DNA of 55,031 bases from Desulfobulbaceae bacterium (GTDB lineage: Bacteria; Desulfobacterota; Desulfobulbia; Desulfobulbales; Desulfobulbaceae). The DNA is taken from NCBI GenBank assembly GCA_003508005.1, contig DNUE01000042.1, positions 18,018-73,048 of the forward strand. The letters run 5' to 3'. Shown piece after piece: positions 42,152 through 50,311 of the stretch (the first letter of the stretch is position 1; every line of letters starts with the position of its first letter). The translations under genes and the position numbers were made by a program. The notes under the pieces were generated by a model. That model was given only the letters and a program-made list of their open reading frames with translations. It was not told the DNA's origin and searched no databases.

Positions 42152-43292
42152 TCTCCTCTCCTTTGACAATGTGTAAATTTCTTCTGGCAAGATAACGGGT
42201 TGTCCCCTCCGCAAGAAACGAGGTGATCTCCTCGCGGTAAGCGGGCAGATTCAGCTTCAGTTCTTCATGTTTTTTGCTGATGCAGGAAATTTCAACCAGG
42301 ACACTCGGCGCATCAACCCCCAGAAGCACGACAAACGGGGCAATTTTGATCCCGGCATCGGCAGTATTCTTATCATACTTTTTGACGTTCGTGAAGAGAC
42401 TATGTTGGATCGTCGCGGCCAGAGTAGCCGACTCCTGCTCCTTGAAGGTGTTGCCGATCTTTTTGATCATGCTTTCAAAATCACTGGACAGGATGCCGGA
42501 ACCACGGTTTTCCTGCTCAGCGATCCGCAGGGTTTCCTCGTCCGTGGGCGGGCCGTAATAGAAGGTTTCAATGACGTTAGCCCTTTCCTGCGGCAGGGCA
42601 TTGACATGCAGCGAAATGAACAGGTCGGCATGGATTGAGTTGACCATCTCCACGCGCTGCGCCAAGGTCAGGAAGGAGTCGTCATCACGGGTCAGAATGA
42701 CATTGTACCGGCCATTGGCCACCAGCCTGTCGCGCAGACGACGGGCAATATCCAGGACCACGTCCTTTTCCTTGGTGCCCATGGGCCCGATGGCGCCGGG
42801 ATCGATGCCGCCATGGCCGGGATCTATGACAATGGTCTGCACATCAAGCCCGAAAATCGAACTGAGGCGCACCTGGTCGTTATTGAGGATAAGGCTGTAA
42901 TCCAGCAGCCGGTCGCCACTGATAACCGCCCCAACGGCCTCGGGCGGCTGCAGAACAAATGAATTCCTGGCGTTGAAGGGCGAAGCGCCAAGGGGATCGT
43001 GGACCTTTGCCCCCTCTCTGGCTGGCGGCAGGGGTTCCGAATTCTGAACAGCCGCGACGGAAACGGTTGGCGACGCCTTCGCGGGATCGATTGCGGGCAG
43101 CATTCGATAGAGATGAACAGCCCCAACAACCACCAGCAGCCCCGCCGCCAGCAGGATGGAGGAACGGATTCTGCTCCTCCCGGGCTTCTTGGGGGGGGTA
43201 AACTGAGCACAGTTCATCCTAAGGTTTTCGTCATAGACCCCCCTGAGGATCGCGTTTTTCAGCCGGGGAGAATGAGGATTGAGGGTGCTCAT
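42120..43292 (-). CDS. N-acetylmuramoyl-L-alanine amidase (Amidase_3)
   Basis: 390 aa. A cytoplasmic N-terminal tail (about 42 residues, with KKPGRSRIR) and a membrane anchor (SSILLAAGLLVVVGAVHLY) precede a periplasmic linker and an AmiC-type catalytic domain (about 150-380): TIVIDPGHGGIDPGAIG (Zn His), RDDDSFLTLAQRVEMVN, LFISLHVNA (Zn His) and PSVLVEISCISKKHEE (catalytic Glu). It cleaves the peptide from peptidoglycan during division or remodelling. It lacks a recognisable AMIN domain. It shares an mRNA with the MamK-like actin, an unusual pairing. Confidence 0.9.
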   Translation of the reverse strand: MSTLNPHSPRLKNAILRGVYDENLRMNCAQFTPPKKPGRSRIRSSILLAAGLLVVVGAVHLYRMLPAIDPAKASPTVSVAAVQNSEPLPPAREGAKVHDPLGASPFNARNSFVLQPPEAVGAVISGDRLLDYSLILNNDQVRLSSIFGLDVQTIVIDPGHGGIDPGAIGPMGTKEKDVVLDIARRLRDRLVANGRYNVILTRDDDSFLTLAQRVEMVNSIHADLFISLHVNALPQERANVIETFYYGPPTDEETLRIAEQENRGSGILSSDFESMIKKIGNTFKEQESATLAATIQHSLFTNVKKYDKNTADAGIKIAPFVVLLGVDAPSVLVEISCISKKHEELKLNLPAYREEITSFLAEGTTRYLARRNLHIVKGEENDKKVRRNNS

Positions 43293-43457
43293 GGCCAGAT
43301 TCTTTTTATCATGAGGAAAGCAGGACCGCTCTTCAATATTTATTAAATAATATTCGCAATTTAACCAAAAAAAGCCCGCCCAACGATGAATTATTCTCGC
43401 CGTCCATATGGCGCGGCGCGGTCATTTGACGATAATAATCAATTAACTCAGTATATT

Positions 43458-43486
43458 ATTATATGAGCAGAACAATATACTGTCAA
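43458..43486 (-). promoter_or_regulatory. Perfect consensus promoter of the amidase/MamK-like operon
   Basis: On the minus strand TTGACA (43486-43481), exactly 17 bases, TATAAT (43463-43458). The leader of about 160 bases before the amidase start holds a CCATATGG palindrome and a GGGCGGGCTTTTTTT stretch, but no full terminator stem is evident. Confidence 0.8.
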
Positions 43487-43603
43487 CCTGATCTTGTCGA
43501 CTGCGAGCGGAAGACCTGCAAGTTACCCGCCAAAGAGAGGGCACCAGGCAACGGTTTTCAAGAAAATCTTCTGGGAGGAAGCGGGAACAGAGAAAGCCCT
43601 CGA

Positions 43604-43960
43604 TCAGGCATTAATCAGCGAACTATGGGATATGAAATAGTCGATACGGGTTTTCTGCTGTTCATTCAGTTCGCCAAACTGAAGGCCAAAACAGCGAAGC
43701 TGGGTTGACATGAAGGGCGTCCTTGTATTCCTGATCTGGACCAGACGCACCGGGATGTTTTGCAGAAAAAAATTTTCATTTCTCAGAAAAATATCAAGAG
43801 TCAAATGTTCAGGCAGGGGATCATCGTAGAGATTCGACTGGAGATTCATGCCGCCGGCGCTGACGTTCAGGATGGAAAAGGGGATGTTGTTGATGAAGGC
43901 AAAGGCTCCCTCGCCGACCTGAAATCGTGGATACTGCCGCCGTTCCCTCTCATTATCCAT
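43604..43960 (-). CDS. PilZ domain protein
   Basis: 118-aa single-domain protein of the PilZ type, a c-di-GMP receptor family. The N-terminal RRQYPRF corresponds to the RxxxR ligand motif in reduced form, and ILNVSAGGMNLQS is the (D/N)xSxxG motif; a hydrophobic barrel strand follows (EHLTLDIFL). ATG at 43960 follows GAGG. A 45-aa gene lies 38 bases upstream on the same strand. The effector it controls is unknown. Confidence 0.8.
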   Translation of the reverse strand: MDNERERRQYPRFQVGEGAFAFINNIPFSILNVSAGGMNLQSNLYDDPLPEHLTLDIFLRNENFFLQNIPVRLVQIRNTRTPFMSTQLRCFGLQFGELNEQQKTRIDYFISHSSLINA

Positions 43961-43998
43961 GTTCAACCTCACAGGGCAACTCCCCAGCCGGATTGAGA

Positions 43999-44136
43999 TC
44001 ACTTACCGGATCTTGCCGCGGTGCTGTTACTGAAAAGCCGGCAGTACTCCTTCACCAGCTCCCGCCGTTGCGCCAAGCTCAGGCGAAAATAGATAGGACT
44101 CAGCATCAGGATCCGAATGGCCCTGCGATGATTCAT
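43999..44136 (-). CDS. Small basic protein (45 aa)
   Basis: 45 residues starting MNHRRAIRILMLSPIYFRLS and continuing LAQRRELVKEYCRLF, rich in Arg and Leu. GAGGTGGCT gives a strong ribosome-binding site for the ATG at 44136. It precedes the PilZ gene on the same strand with 38 bases between. The family is not recognised; the SPxYxRL...RxxLVxEY pattern suggests a short helical protein, perhaps conserved in relatives. Confidence 0.5.
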   Translation of the reverse strand: MNHRRAIRILMLSPIYFRLSLAQRRELVKEYCRLFSNSTAARSGK

Positions 44137-44213
44137 AGCCACCTCACTCTTCTCTCTGAACAACGAACTGACTGCCCAACGAACCGGCAGAGTCAACCTT
44201 GCCGCCCTTTATC

Positions 44214-44315
44214 AAGGCCGTCGCCATTGGGTTAAAAAACGCTAGCACAGTTCCCTGAAAAGTCAAATGAAAAGAACCCCCTCAGGCAGAGTGACAAAAA
44301 GGTCGCGACGGCCTT
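44214..44315. repeat. 11-bp inverted repeat around a promoter
   Basis: AAGGCCGTCGC (44214-44224) and GCGACGGCCTT (44305-44315) are perfect inverted copies 80 bases apart, flanking the promoter-like sequence at 44239-44266. Could be an operator pair or a chance pairing. Confidence 0.35.
44239..44266 (-). promoter_or_regulatory. Possible promoter of the 45-aa protein/PilZ unit
   Basis: Minus strand TTGACT (44266-44261), 16 bases, TAGCGT (44244-44239), about 100 bases ahead of the small protein gene. Confidence 0.4.
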
Positions 44316-44356
44316 GCTCGATCCACCTCAGCAACACTGACCGAATCGCTCCGCTG

Positions 44357-47038
44357 TTAAACCTTGGCGAGGCTGTTGCCGACAGAAAGGTTCACCACCA
44401 GGGGCACCGCCAGCTGAATCACGTTTTCCATGGCCGCCCGCAAAAGGTTTTTGGTCGCCTCGATCTCGTTCTCCGGCACCTCCAGGACCAACTCGTCATG
44501 TACCTGCAGAAGCATCCGGGCGCCCAGTCTGTTCTCGCGCAGTTCACGGTCCACCCGCAGCATGGCCAGCTTGATGATGTCCGCCGCCGTCCCCTGGATC
44601 GGAGTGTTGATGGCCATCCGTTCGGCGAACTCCCGGCGGGTCCGGTCGCGGTGCCCGATGTCGGGAAGCTGCCGGCGCCGACCGAGCAGGGTGGCAACAT
44701 AGCCATCCTGCCGGGCCTTGGCCACGATCTCCCCCATAAAGACCTGAATCCCCTGAAAATGGGCAAAATAACGGTCGATGAAGGTCTGCGCCTCCTTGCG
44801 GCTGATATTCATCTGCTCGGCAAGGCCGAAGCTGGACATGCCGTAGACGATTCCGAAATTGATGGTTTTGGCAACCCGCCGCATTTCTGGAGTTATGAGC
44901 TGGGGGGCAACGAAAAAGATCTCGGCCGCGGTCTGGCGGTGGACGTCCTCACCGTTTTGAAAGGCCTGCAGCAGGGCCTCGTCCTTTGAATAATGGGCCA
45001 ATACCCGCAGGTCAATCTGCGAATAATCGCCGGCCAGCAAGACACAGCCCGGCGCGGCGATAAAGGCAGAACGAATGCGCTGCCCATCCTCGGTGCGCAC
45101 GGGGATATTCTGCAGGTTCGGGCTGCTGGAGCTCAACCGGCCGGTGGCGGTGCCGCACTGATTGAACGAAGTGTGCACCCGACAGCTTTCGCCGGACACC
45201 AGACTGCTCAACTTATCGACATAGGTTGACTTGAGCTTGGCCAGGTTGCGATAAGCGAGCACCAGGCGGGGCAATTCGTGCTGCTGGGCCAAGCGCTCCA
45301 GAACCTTGACATCGGTGGAATAGCCGGTTTTGGTCTTTCGCCCTCGCGGCAGCTTCAACTCCTCGAAAAGGAGTTCCCCCAGCTGCTGGGTGGAATTGAT
45401 GTTAAACTCCCGGCCGGCCAGTCGGTGAATATCCTTCTCCAACTCCGCCAGCTTGCGGCCGAACTCGTCGGACAGAGCGGCCAGCGTCCCGGGGTCCACG
45501 GTGATCCCTGCCCGTTCCATCCCCGCCAGCACCGGAACCAGTTGACATTCCACATCGGCAAAGAGCGACCACAGGCCAAGTTTCTCCAAGGACGGCCGCT
45601 GCTCGAGAAACAGCCTGAGGCTGCCGTACACATCCTCGCAGCTGTAATCACGGGCCTTCTCCAGGGCAACCCTGGTAAAGCTGTCCGGGCGCTTGTCACC
45701 CGCCACCACCTCGGCAAAGGAGGTCATCTTCACATCAAAATCCAGGCACAGGTCATCGAGCCTGTACGATCTGCGGCCCGGATCAAGGAGCCAGGCCCCG
45801 ATCATGGTATCATAGAGGGGGCCGGCCATGACCAGGCCGCCGTTGCGCGGCGAGGACAGCACGGTCCAGTCAAACTTCAAATTATGACCGATCTTTGGCC
45901 GCTTCGGGTCCGCAAGGAGGGGCCGCAGGGCCGCGGATATTTCCGCCAGAGTGAGCTGGCCCGGCACCAGGACTCCGTTTTCGTCCCGATGACCGCAGGG
46001 CAGATACCAGGCAGCCTCCGTGCTCGCGCATACGGAAACCCCAACCAGGTCGGCGTTCAGAGGGTCCAGCGAGTTGGTCTCGGTATCAATGGCCAGCCAC
46101 TCGGCCTCAGCCAGCAGCCGGGTCAGCCTGGCCAGTTCTTGACCGCTGCGTACCAGGGAAAAGCCCTGGGTATCCACCTTGCCGGCCGGCACCTCTGTCT
46201 TGAGAAGGGAATGGAATTCCAGCTCGGAGAGCAGGGCCCGCAGCGCATCCGGGTCAGGATCGCGTCGGCGATACGCTTCTAAGCTGCCCGGCACCACCGC
46301 CTCCCGGTTGAGCCGGATGAGATCCCGTGCCAGAAAAGCATCCGCCCGGTGAGTCAGGAGCTGTGTCTTGACCCTGGAGGGCTTCATTGACTCGACTCCG
46401 GTGTACAGCTTCTCCAGGCAGGAATACTCGCTGATCAGCCTGGCCGCGGTCTTGGGTCCGATGCCCGGCACGCCGGGAACGTTGTCGGAGCTGTCGCCGG
46501 TCAGGGCAAAATAATCGAGCAGCTGGCCCGGAGCCAGGCCGTACTTGGCCTGCACGGCCTGCGGGTCCATGACCCGGTCGTTCATCGGGTCCCAGAGGGT
46601 AACCTGGTCCGAAACAAGCTGCAGCAGGTCTTTGTCCCCGGAGACGATAACCGCCCGGCAACCCCGGCTGCCGAGCCGATGGACCACCGAGGCGATAAGG
46701 TCGTCGGCCTCCTGGTCCCCGTCCTCGAGGGCGAGGATATTGTAGGCCTGCACGGCCTGCCTGACATAGGGCAGCTGCACGGCAAGGTCGTCGGGCATGG
46801 CCGGCCGGTTGGCCTTGTACTGAGGGTAGAGGCGGTGGCGGAAGACCGGCCCGCGGGTGTCAAAGGCCACGGCCAAAGATTCGGGCTGACGCTCCCGCAG
46901 GATCCGGCGCAGGATGGTAATGAACCCGTAAACGGCATGGGTGGGCAGGCCCCGGGAGTTGTTCAAGGGGGCAATGGCATGGTAGGCCCTGTAAATATAG
47001 GCACTGCCGTCGATAAGATAAATTTCCTGGCAAGACAT
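44357..47038 (-). CDS. polA: DNA polymerase I
   Basis: 893-aa repair and Okazaki-maturation polymerase with three domains. 5'-3' nuclease (1-290): YLIDGSAYIYRAYHA, VSGDKDLLQL, ALTGDSSDNVPGVPGIGPKTA. 3'-5' exonuclease (about 320-500): WLAIDTETNSLDP keeps the catalytic Asp/Glu, and IGHNLKFDW and YDTMIGAWLL follow, so proofreading is probably active. Polymerase (about 530-893): TATGRLSSSSPNLQNIP, the motif A block LLAGDYSQIDLRVLAH, motif B RRVAKTINFGIVYGMS, QGTAADIIKLAM and motif C LLQVHDELVLEVP. Start MSCQEIYL at 47038 matches the family; upstream in-frame codons run into the intergenic repeat. Confidence 0.97.
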   Translation of the reverse strand: MSCQEIYLIDGSAYIYRAYHAIAPLNNSRGLPTHAVYGFITILRRILRERQPESLAVAFDTRGPVFRHRLYPQYKANRPAMPDDLAVQLPYVRQAVQAYNILALEDGDQEADDLIASVVHRLGSRGCRAVIVSGDKDLLQLVSDQVTLWDPMNDRVMDPQAVQAKYGLAPGQLLDYFALTGDSSDNVPGVPGIGPKTAARLISEYSCLEKLYTGVESMKPSRVKTQLLTHRADAFLARDLIRLNREAVVPGSLEAYRRRDPDPDALRALLSELEFHSLLKTEVPAGKVDTQGFSLVRSGQELARLTRLLAEAEWLAIDTETNSLDPLNADLVGVSVCASTEAAWYLPCGHRDENGVLVPGQLTLAEISAALRPLLADPKRPKIGHNLKFDWTVLSSPRNGGLVMAGPLYDTMIGAWLLDPGRRSYRLDDLCLDFDVKMTSFAEVVAGDKRPDSFTRVALEKARDYSCEDVYGSLRLFLEQRPSLEKLGLWSLFADVECQLVPVLAGMERAGITVDPGTLAALSDEFGRKLAELEKDIHRLAGREFNINSTQQLGELLFEELKLPRGRKTKTGYSTDVKVLERLAQQHELPRLVLAYRNLAKLKSTYVDKLSSLVSGESCRVHTSFNQCGTATGRLSSSSPNLQNIPVRTEDGQRIRSAFIAAPGCVLLAGDYSQIDLRVLAHYSKDEALLQAFQNGEDVHRQTAAEIFFVAPQLITPEMRRVAKTINFGIVYGMSSFGLAEQMNISRKEAQTFIDRYFAHFQGIQVFMGEIVAKARQDGYVATLLGRRRQLPDIGHRDRTRREFAERMAINTPIQGTAADIIKLAMLRVDRELRENRLGARMLLQVHDELVLEVPENEIEATKNLLRAAMENVIQLAVPLVVNLSVGNSLAKV

Positions 47039-47127
47039 AGATTCTCTATACCCCGAATTCCCGCGATCCGCACCCCAATTCCGGCGGGGTCTGGACATGC
47101 CGCCCTGTACGCTGTCGCGTGTTTGTC

Positions 47128-47284
47128 TCGATTCCGATACCGACCCCGAGACCGACCATGAGCGAAGAGCAGTAAAGCGCCCGGCCAAGCGAGGAGAAAC
47201 CCCGTATCTCTTTCTTACCCTGAAGCGTGACAAAACAGATGGAGACGAAAAATAAATCGAGGTCGGCGTCGGAATCGGAATCGA
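47128..47284. repeat. Second inverted pair of CGATTC/CGATAC/CGACCC hexamer repeats
   Basis: Left arm TCGATTCCGATACCGACCCC (47131 on) continues GAGACCGACC; the right arm about 47257-47284 (TCGAGGTCGGCGTCGGAATC then GGAATCGA) is its approximate reverse complement, with about 100 bases between. Same layout as 11101-11257. The rest of the 362-base gap between polA and the HPF gene shows no gene. Confidence 0.55.
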
Positions 47285-47341
47285 AAGAGGGAGTATTGTT
47301 GAGAGGGAAGAGTGTTACAGGAATGGCGAAGCTCAGAGAAC

Positions 47342-47372
47342 AAAAAGCCCCTGCCGGGGGATGCAGGGGCTT
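47342..47372 (-). terminator. Terminator of the HPF/cold-shock gene
   Basis: Minus strand AAGCCCCTGC / GCAGGGGCTT (10-bp stem, 8-base loop) followed by TTTG in a run of five T, 28 bases past the stop codon at 47401. Confidence 0.85.
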
Positions 47373-47400
47373 GGTATTTATTTACTGTGATTCTGCGCGA

Positions 47401-47943
47401 TCAGCCTTTTTCCGACCTCACAAAGGTGGCCTGGGGACCCATTTCACCCTCCGTTACCCCGAACATCACCGGATCACCCTCCTTCAGGTCAGTCATGAGC
47501 ATGTCCTTCAACACAGTCTCGTGAAAAAAGATCTCCTGGGAATCAGAGGTGACGATAAAACCGTAGGAATCCTGGGGGAAGAGCCGTTGAATCACACCTG
47601 AACCGTTGCCGCCAAGTACCGCGCCCTGGGCCTTAACGCCCTTGTGGTCCTGTTTTTTGCGGACAAATTCCTTCAACTGCAGGCCAAGGACATCAAAGGC
47701 CTCGACCAGGAGCGCAAGCACTTTCTCGCCCTGCCGCTTAACGACGACCGTATCATTGGGCACTGTGGCGACCAGCCGAACTTCAAAGCCACCCTTCTTT
47801 TGATTAGCGGTATTCTCAATGGTCACGCGCAGATAAAGAACCAGGTTGGCATAATGGCGAATCAATTTCGCCTTTTCTCCTTCGATTTTGTCGAGCCAAC
47901 CTTTACGCATGTCGAGATTTCTGGCCTCAATCTTTAATTCCAT
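47401..47943 (-). CDS. HPF/RaiA ribosome hibernation domain fused to a cold-shock domain
   Basis: 180 aa. Residues 1-105 resemble the ribosome hibernation-promoting (sigma54 modulation) fold: MELKIEARNLDMRKGWLDKI, LVLYLRVTIENT, FEVRLVATVPND, LALLVEAFDVLGLQLKEF. Residues about 112-178 are a cold-shock domain: GSGVIQRLFPQDSYGFIVTS then QEIFFHETVL, with RNP1-like SYGFIV and RNP2-like IFFHE. HPF blocks the decoding site of idle ribosomes; the cold-shock part binds single-stranded RNA. The normal long-HPF dimerisation domain is absent, replaced by the cold-shock domain. Single-gene unit with its own terminator. Confidence 0.85.
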   Translation of the reverse strand: MELKIEARNLDMRKGWLDKIEGEKAKLIRHYANLVLYLRVTIENTANQKKGGFEVRLVATVPNDTVVVKRQGEKVLALLVEAFDVLGLQLKEFVRKKQDHKGVKAQGAVLGGNGSGVIQRLFPQDSYGFIVTSDSQEIFFHETVLKDMLMTDLKEGDPVMFGVTEGEMGPQATFVRSEKG

Positions 47944-48159
47944 AGAATTCCTCCACTATGAGAACGACAGCAACCCCATGTTGCTGCCCTAACCAAAAAC
48001 TTTTTACGACTTTTGCTTTGTTCAGGAAAAAAAACGGCGAGTAATGGCGGGAATGAATACCTCTTCATAATTACATTATAGTCACAGGCAGCCCCTCAAA
48101 TCAAGGGCAGGTGGTTCATTTTCTTGACGCCGGGAAAGGACAGCGTGTACATTTCCCCC

Positions 48160-49143
48160 ATGAACAGTGATAAAACCACAGGCGTCCTGCTGCTGAACCT
48201 CGGCGGTCCCGACACCCTCGCGGATGTGGAGCCCTTTCTCTGCAACCTGTTTTCGGACCGGCAGATCATTCCCCTGGGTCCACCGTTCCTCCAGAAATTC
48301 ATCGCCCGGCGTATCGCCCGGCGCCGGGCCCCGAAGTCCAGCGAAAACTACCGGCTCATTGGCGGCGGCTCTCCCATCCGACGGATCACCGACCGCCAGG
48401 CCAGGGCCTTGGAACTTGCCCTGAACGGAGGAGGGAGGTTCATGGTGCGGACCTGCATGCGCTACTGGCATCCCTTTGCCGCCGAGGCGCTGCAGGAAAT
48501 GATCAGCGCCGGCATCCGGCAGGTTGTCGCCCTGCCCCTCTACCCCCACTATTCCATCGCCACCACCGGTTCATCCCTTGCCGACCTGCATCGCGCGGCC
48601 CGGGCACTGGCCCCTGATCTTTCCGTTCTTGACATCCGTTCCTGGCCAGCTGAACCGGGCTACATCGAGTGCCTGGCGGCACGGGTCAGAGAGGGGCTGG
48701 ATATATTCGAGGGCCGCCCGGTCCAGGTGGTCTACAGCGCCCATAGCCTGCCGAAGAAATTCATTGCCGAGGGCGACCCTTATCTAGAAGAAACGCTGCG
48801 CACCATCAAGGCACTGGAAAAGCTGACCGGCCAGGAGGGGAAACTCTGCTTTCAGAGCCGGAGCGGCCCCGTGGAGTGGCTGGAGCCCTCCACCCCCGAC
48901 CTGCTTAAGGATCTGGCCGGCCAGGGGTGCAAAAACATCCTGATGGTCCCCATCAGCTTTGTCTCGGACCACGTGGAGACCCTGTACGAAATCGAGATGC
49001 TCTACCGGGATCAGGCCCAAAACCTCGGCATGCGCCTGGAATCGACCCAGGCGCTCAATGACGACCCCCAGTTTATCGCAGCCCTGGCCAGTCTGGTGAC
49101 CCGGCGCCTTTCCGCTGAGAATGTCACTTCTGACAACTTCTGA
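48160..49143 (+). CDS. hemH: Ferrochelatase
   Basis: Inserts iron into a porphyrin at the end of protoheme synthesis (or coproporphyrin, depending on pathway). 327 aa with GVLLLNLGGPDTLADVEPFL, SPIRRITDRQA, RYWHPFAAEAL (catalytic-type His region), LPLYPHYSIATTGSS, VVYSAHSLPKKFI (catalytic His), CFQSRSGPVEWLEPSTPD and MVPISFVSDHVETLYEIE. The start is uncertain: ATG at 48160 fits the family, but GTG at 48145 has AAAGGA nearer. Convergent with the rod-shape operon, 17 bases from its end. Confidence 0.95.
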   Translation: MNSDKTTGVLLLNLGGPDTLADVEPFLCNLFSDRQIIPLGPPFLQKFIARRIARRRAPKSSENYRLIGGGSPIRRITDRQARALELALNGGGRFMVRTCMRYWHPFAAEALQEMISAGIRQVVALPLYPHYSIATTGSSLADLHRAARALAPDLSVLDIRSWPAEPGYIECLAARVREGLDIFEGRPVQVVYSAHSLPKKFIAEGDPYLEETLRTIKALEKLTGQEGKLCFQSRSGPVEWLEPSTPDLLKDLAGQGCKNILMVPISFVSDHVETLYEIEMLYRDQAQNLGMRLESTQALNDDPQFIAALASLVTRRLSAENVTSDNF

Positions 49144-49160
49144 TTATCATGTAATAATCA

Positions 49161-50309
49161 TCATCCCTTGAGCGGAAAGCGACGCATCCTGATGTTCATC
49201 AGCAGCCCGATGGAGATCAGGGTTGTCAGCAGGGACGACCCCCCATAACTGAACAGGGGCAGGGGGATGCCGACCACCGGCAGGAGCCCCATGATCATCA
49301 GCAGGTTGATGACCGCCTGCCAAAAAATGAGCATCACCAGGCCGAAGGCCAGCAGCACCCCGAACTTATCCCGAGCCGACAAGGCGATATTGATGCCCCA
49401 CAGCAGCATGAAAAAATAACAGCCGAGAAAAAAGACGCTGCCGGCGAAACCCCATTCTTCGCCCCATACCGAAAAGGCAAAGTCGGTGTGGCGCTCCGGC
49501 AGAAAATGGAGGTGGCCCTGGGTCCCTTCCATGAACCCCTTGCCAAAGGCCTGCCCGCTTCCCACCGCGATCTTGGACTGCATGATCTGGTACCCCTGGT
49601 TCATGGGGTCACCCTCGGGATTGAGAAAGGTTTCAATCCGGTTGCGCTGGTAGTCCTTGAGCAGAAATTTCCAAAAGAAAACGACTGTACTGATTCCCAG
49701 TGTCCCGAGGATGGCAATAGTCGACCAGCGAAGTTTGACAAAGAGGATCATTGAACAGAAAAGGATGGCCAGCATCATCGCCGTGCCCAGGTCAGGCTGG
49801 ATCATAATCAGGACAAAAGGGGCAAGGGTAAGGATCGCCGGCTTGATGAGTTCCAGTATCCCGAACCCCTTGCCAATTTCTCGCCGGGAAAAATAACTGG
49901 CCAGAACGATGACCAATACCAGCTTTGCAGGCTCGGAGGGCTGCAGGCGAAAAAAACCGAGGTCGATCCACCGCTGGGTGCCGGCAATGCTTTCCACGAA
50001 AAATCCAGCATAGATCAACAGCAGAAGAACGAGTCCGTAAAATATAAACCCCAGCGTTTCCAGTTCCTTGTAGTCAAAAGAGACCAGCAGCAGGATCAGG
50101 GCGATGCCGAAGAGCAGGATGTAGAGCTGTTTGTAAAAAAAGAGGGAGGCGTGCGGCCCGCCGCTCCAGGTGGAACTGAACAGGTTGGCCAAGGCCATTG
50201 CGCTCACCAGGATAAGAAGAAGCAGCATGACCCAGTCGAAATAATGGACCAGCCGCCGGTCAAAACGCAACATCTGCCATCGTCGCTGGGTATTCTGGGT
50301 ACGTTCCAT
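49161..50309 (-). CDS. rodA: Rod-shape peptidoglycan polymerase RodA
   Basis: 382-aa SEDS-family glycan polymerase with ten or so transmembrane helices. Signatures: SIAGTQRWIDLGFFRLQPSEPAKL (split over about 108-131, with the catalytic-type Asp region), MIQPDLGTAMML, GFMEGTQGHLHFLPERHTDFAFSVWGEEWGF and PLPLFSYGGSSLL. It works with the transpeptidase PBP2 encoded just upstream. ATG at 50309 is 2 bases after the PBP2 stop, with GAGGGGG upstream. Last gene of the mre operon. Confidence 0.96.
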   Translation of the reverse strand: MERTQNTQRRWQMLRFDRRLVHYFDWVMLLLLILVSAMALANLFSSTWSGGPHASLFFYKQLYILLFGIALILLLVSFDYKELETLGFIFYGLVLLLLIYAGFFVESIAGTQRWIDLGFFRLQPSEPAKLVLVIVLASYFSRREIGKGFGILELIKPAILTLAPFVLIMIQPDLGTAMMLAILFCSMILFVKLRWSTIAILGTLGISTVVFFWKFLLKDYQRNRIETFLNPEGDPMNQGYQIMQSKIAVGSGQAFGKGFMEGTQGHLHFLPERHTDFAFSVWGEEWGFAGSVFFLGCYFFMLLWGINIALSARDKFGVLLAFGLVMLIFWQAVINLLMIMGLLPVVGIPLPLFSYGGSSLLTTLISIGLLMNIRMRRFPLKG

Positions 50310-50311
50310 AT

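Noticed and set aside
43463..43708. 81-aa plus-strand frame near the amidase promoter
   Set aside because: Its start lies in the minus-strand -10 box, there is no ribosome-binding site and its end runs antisense into the PilZ gene.
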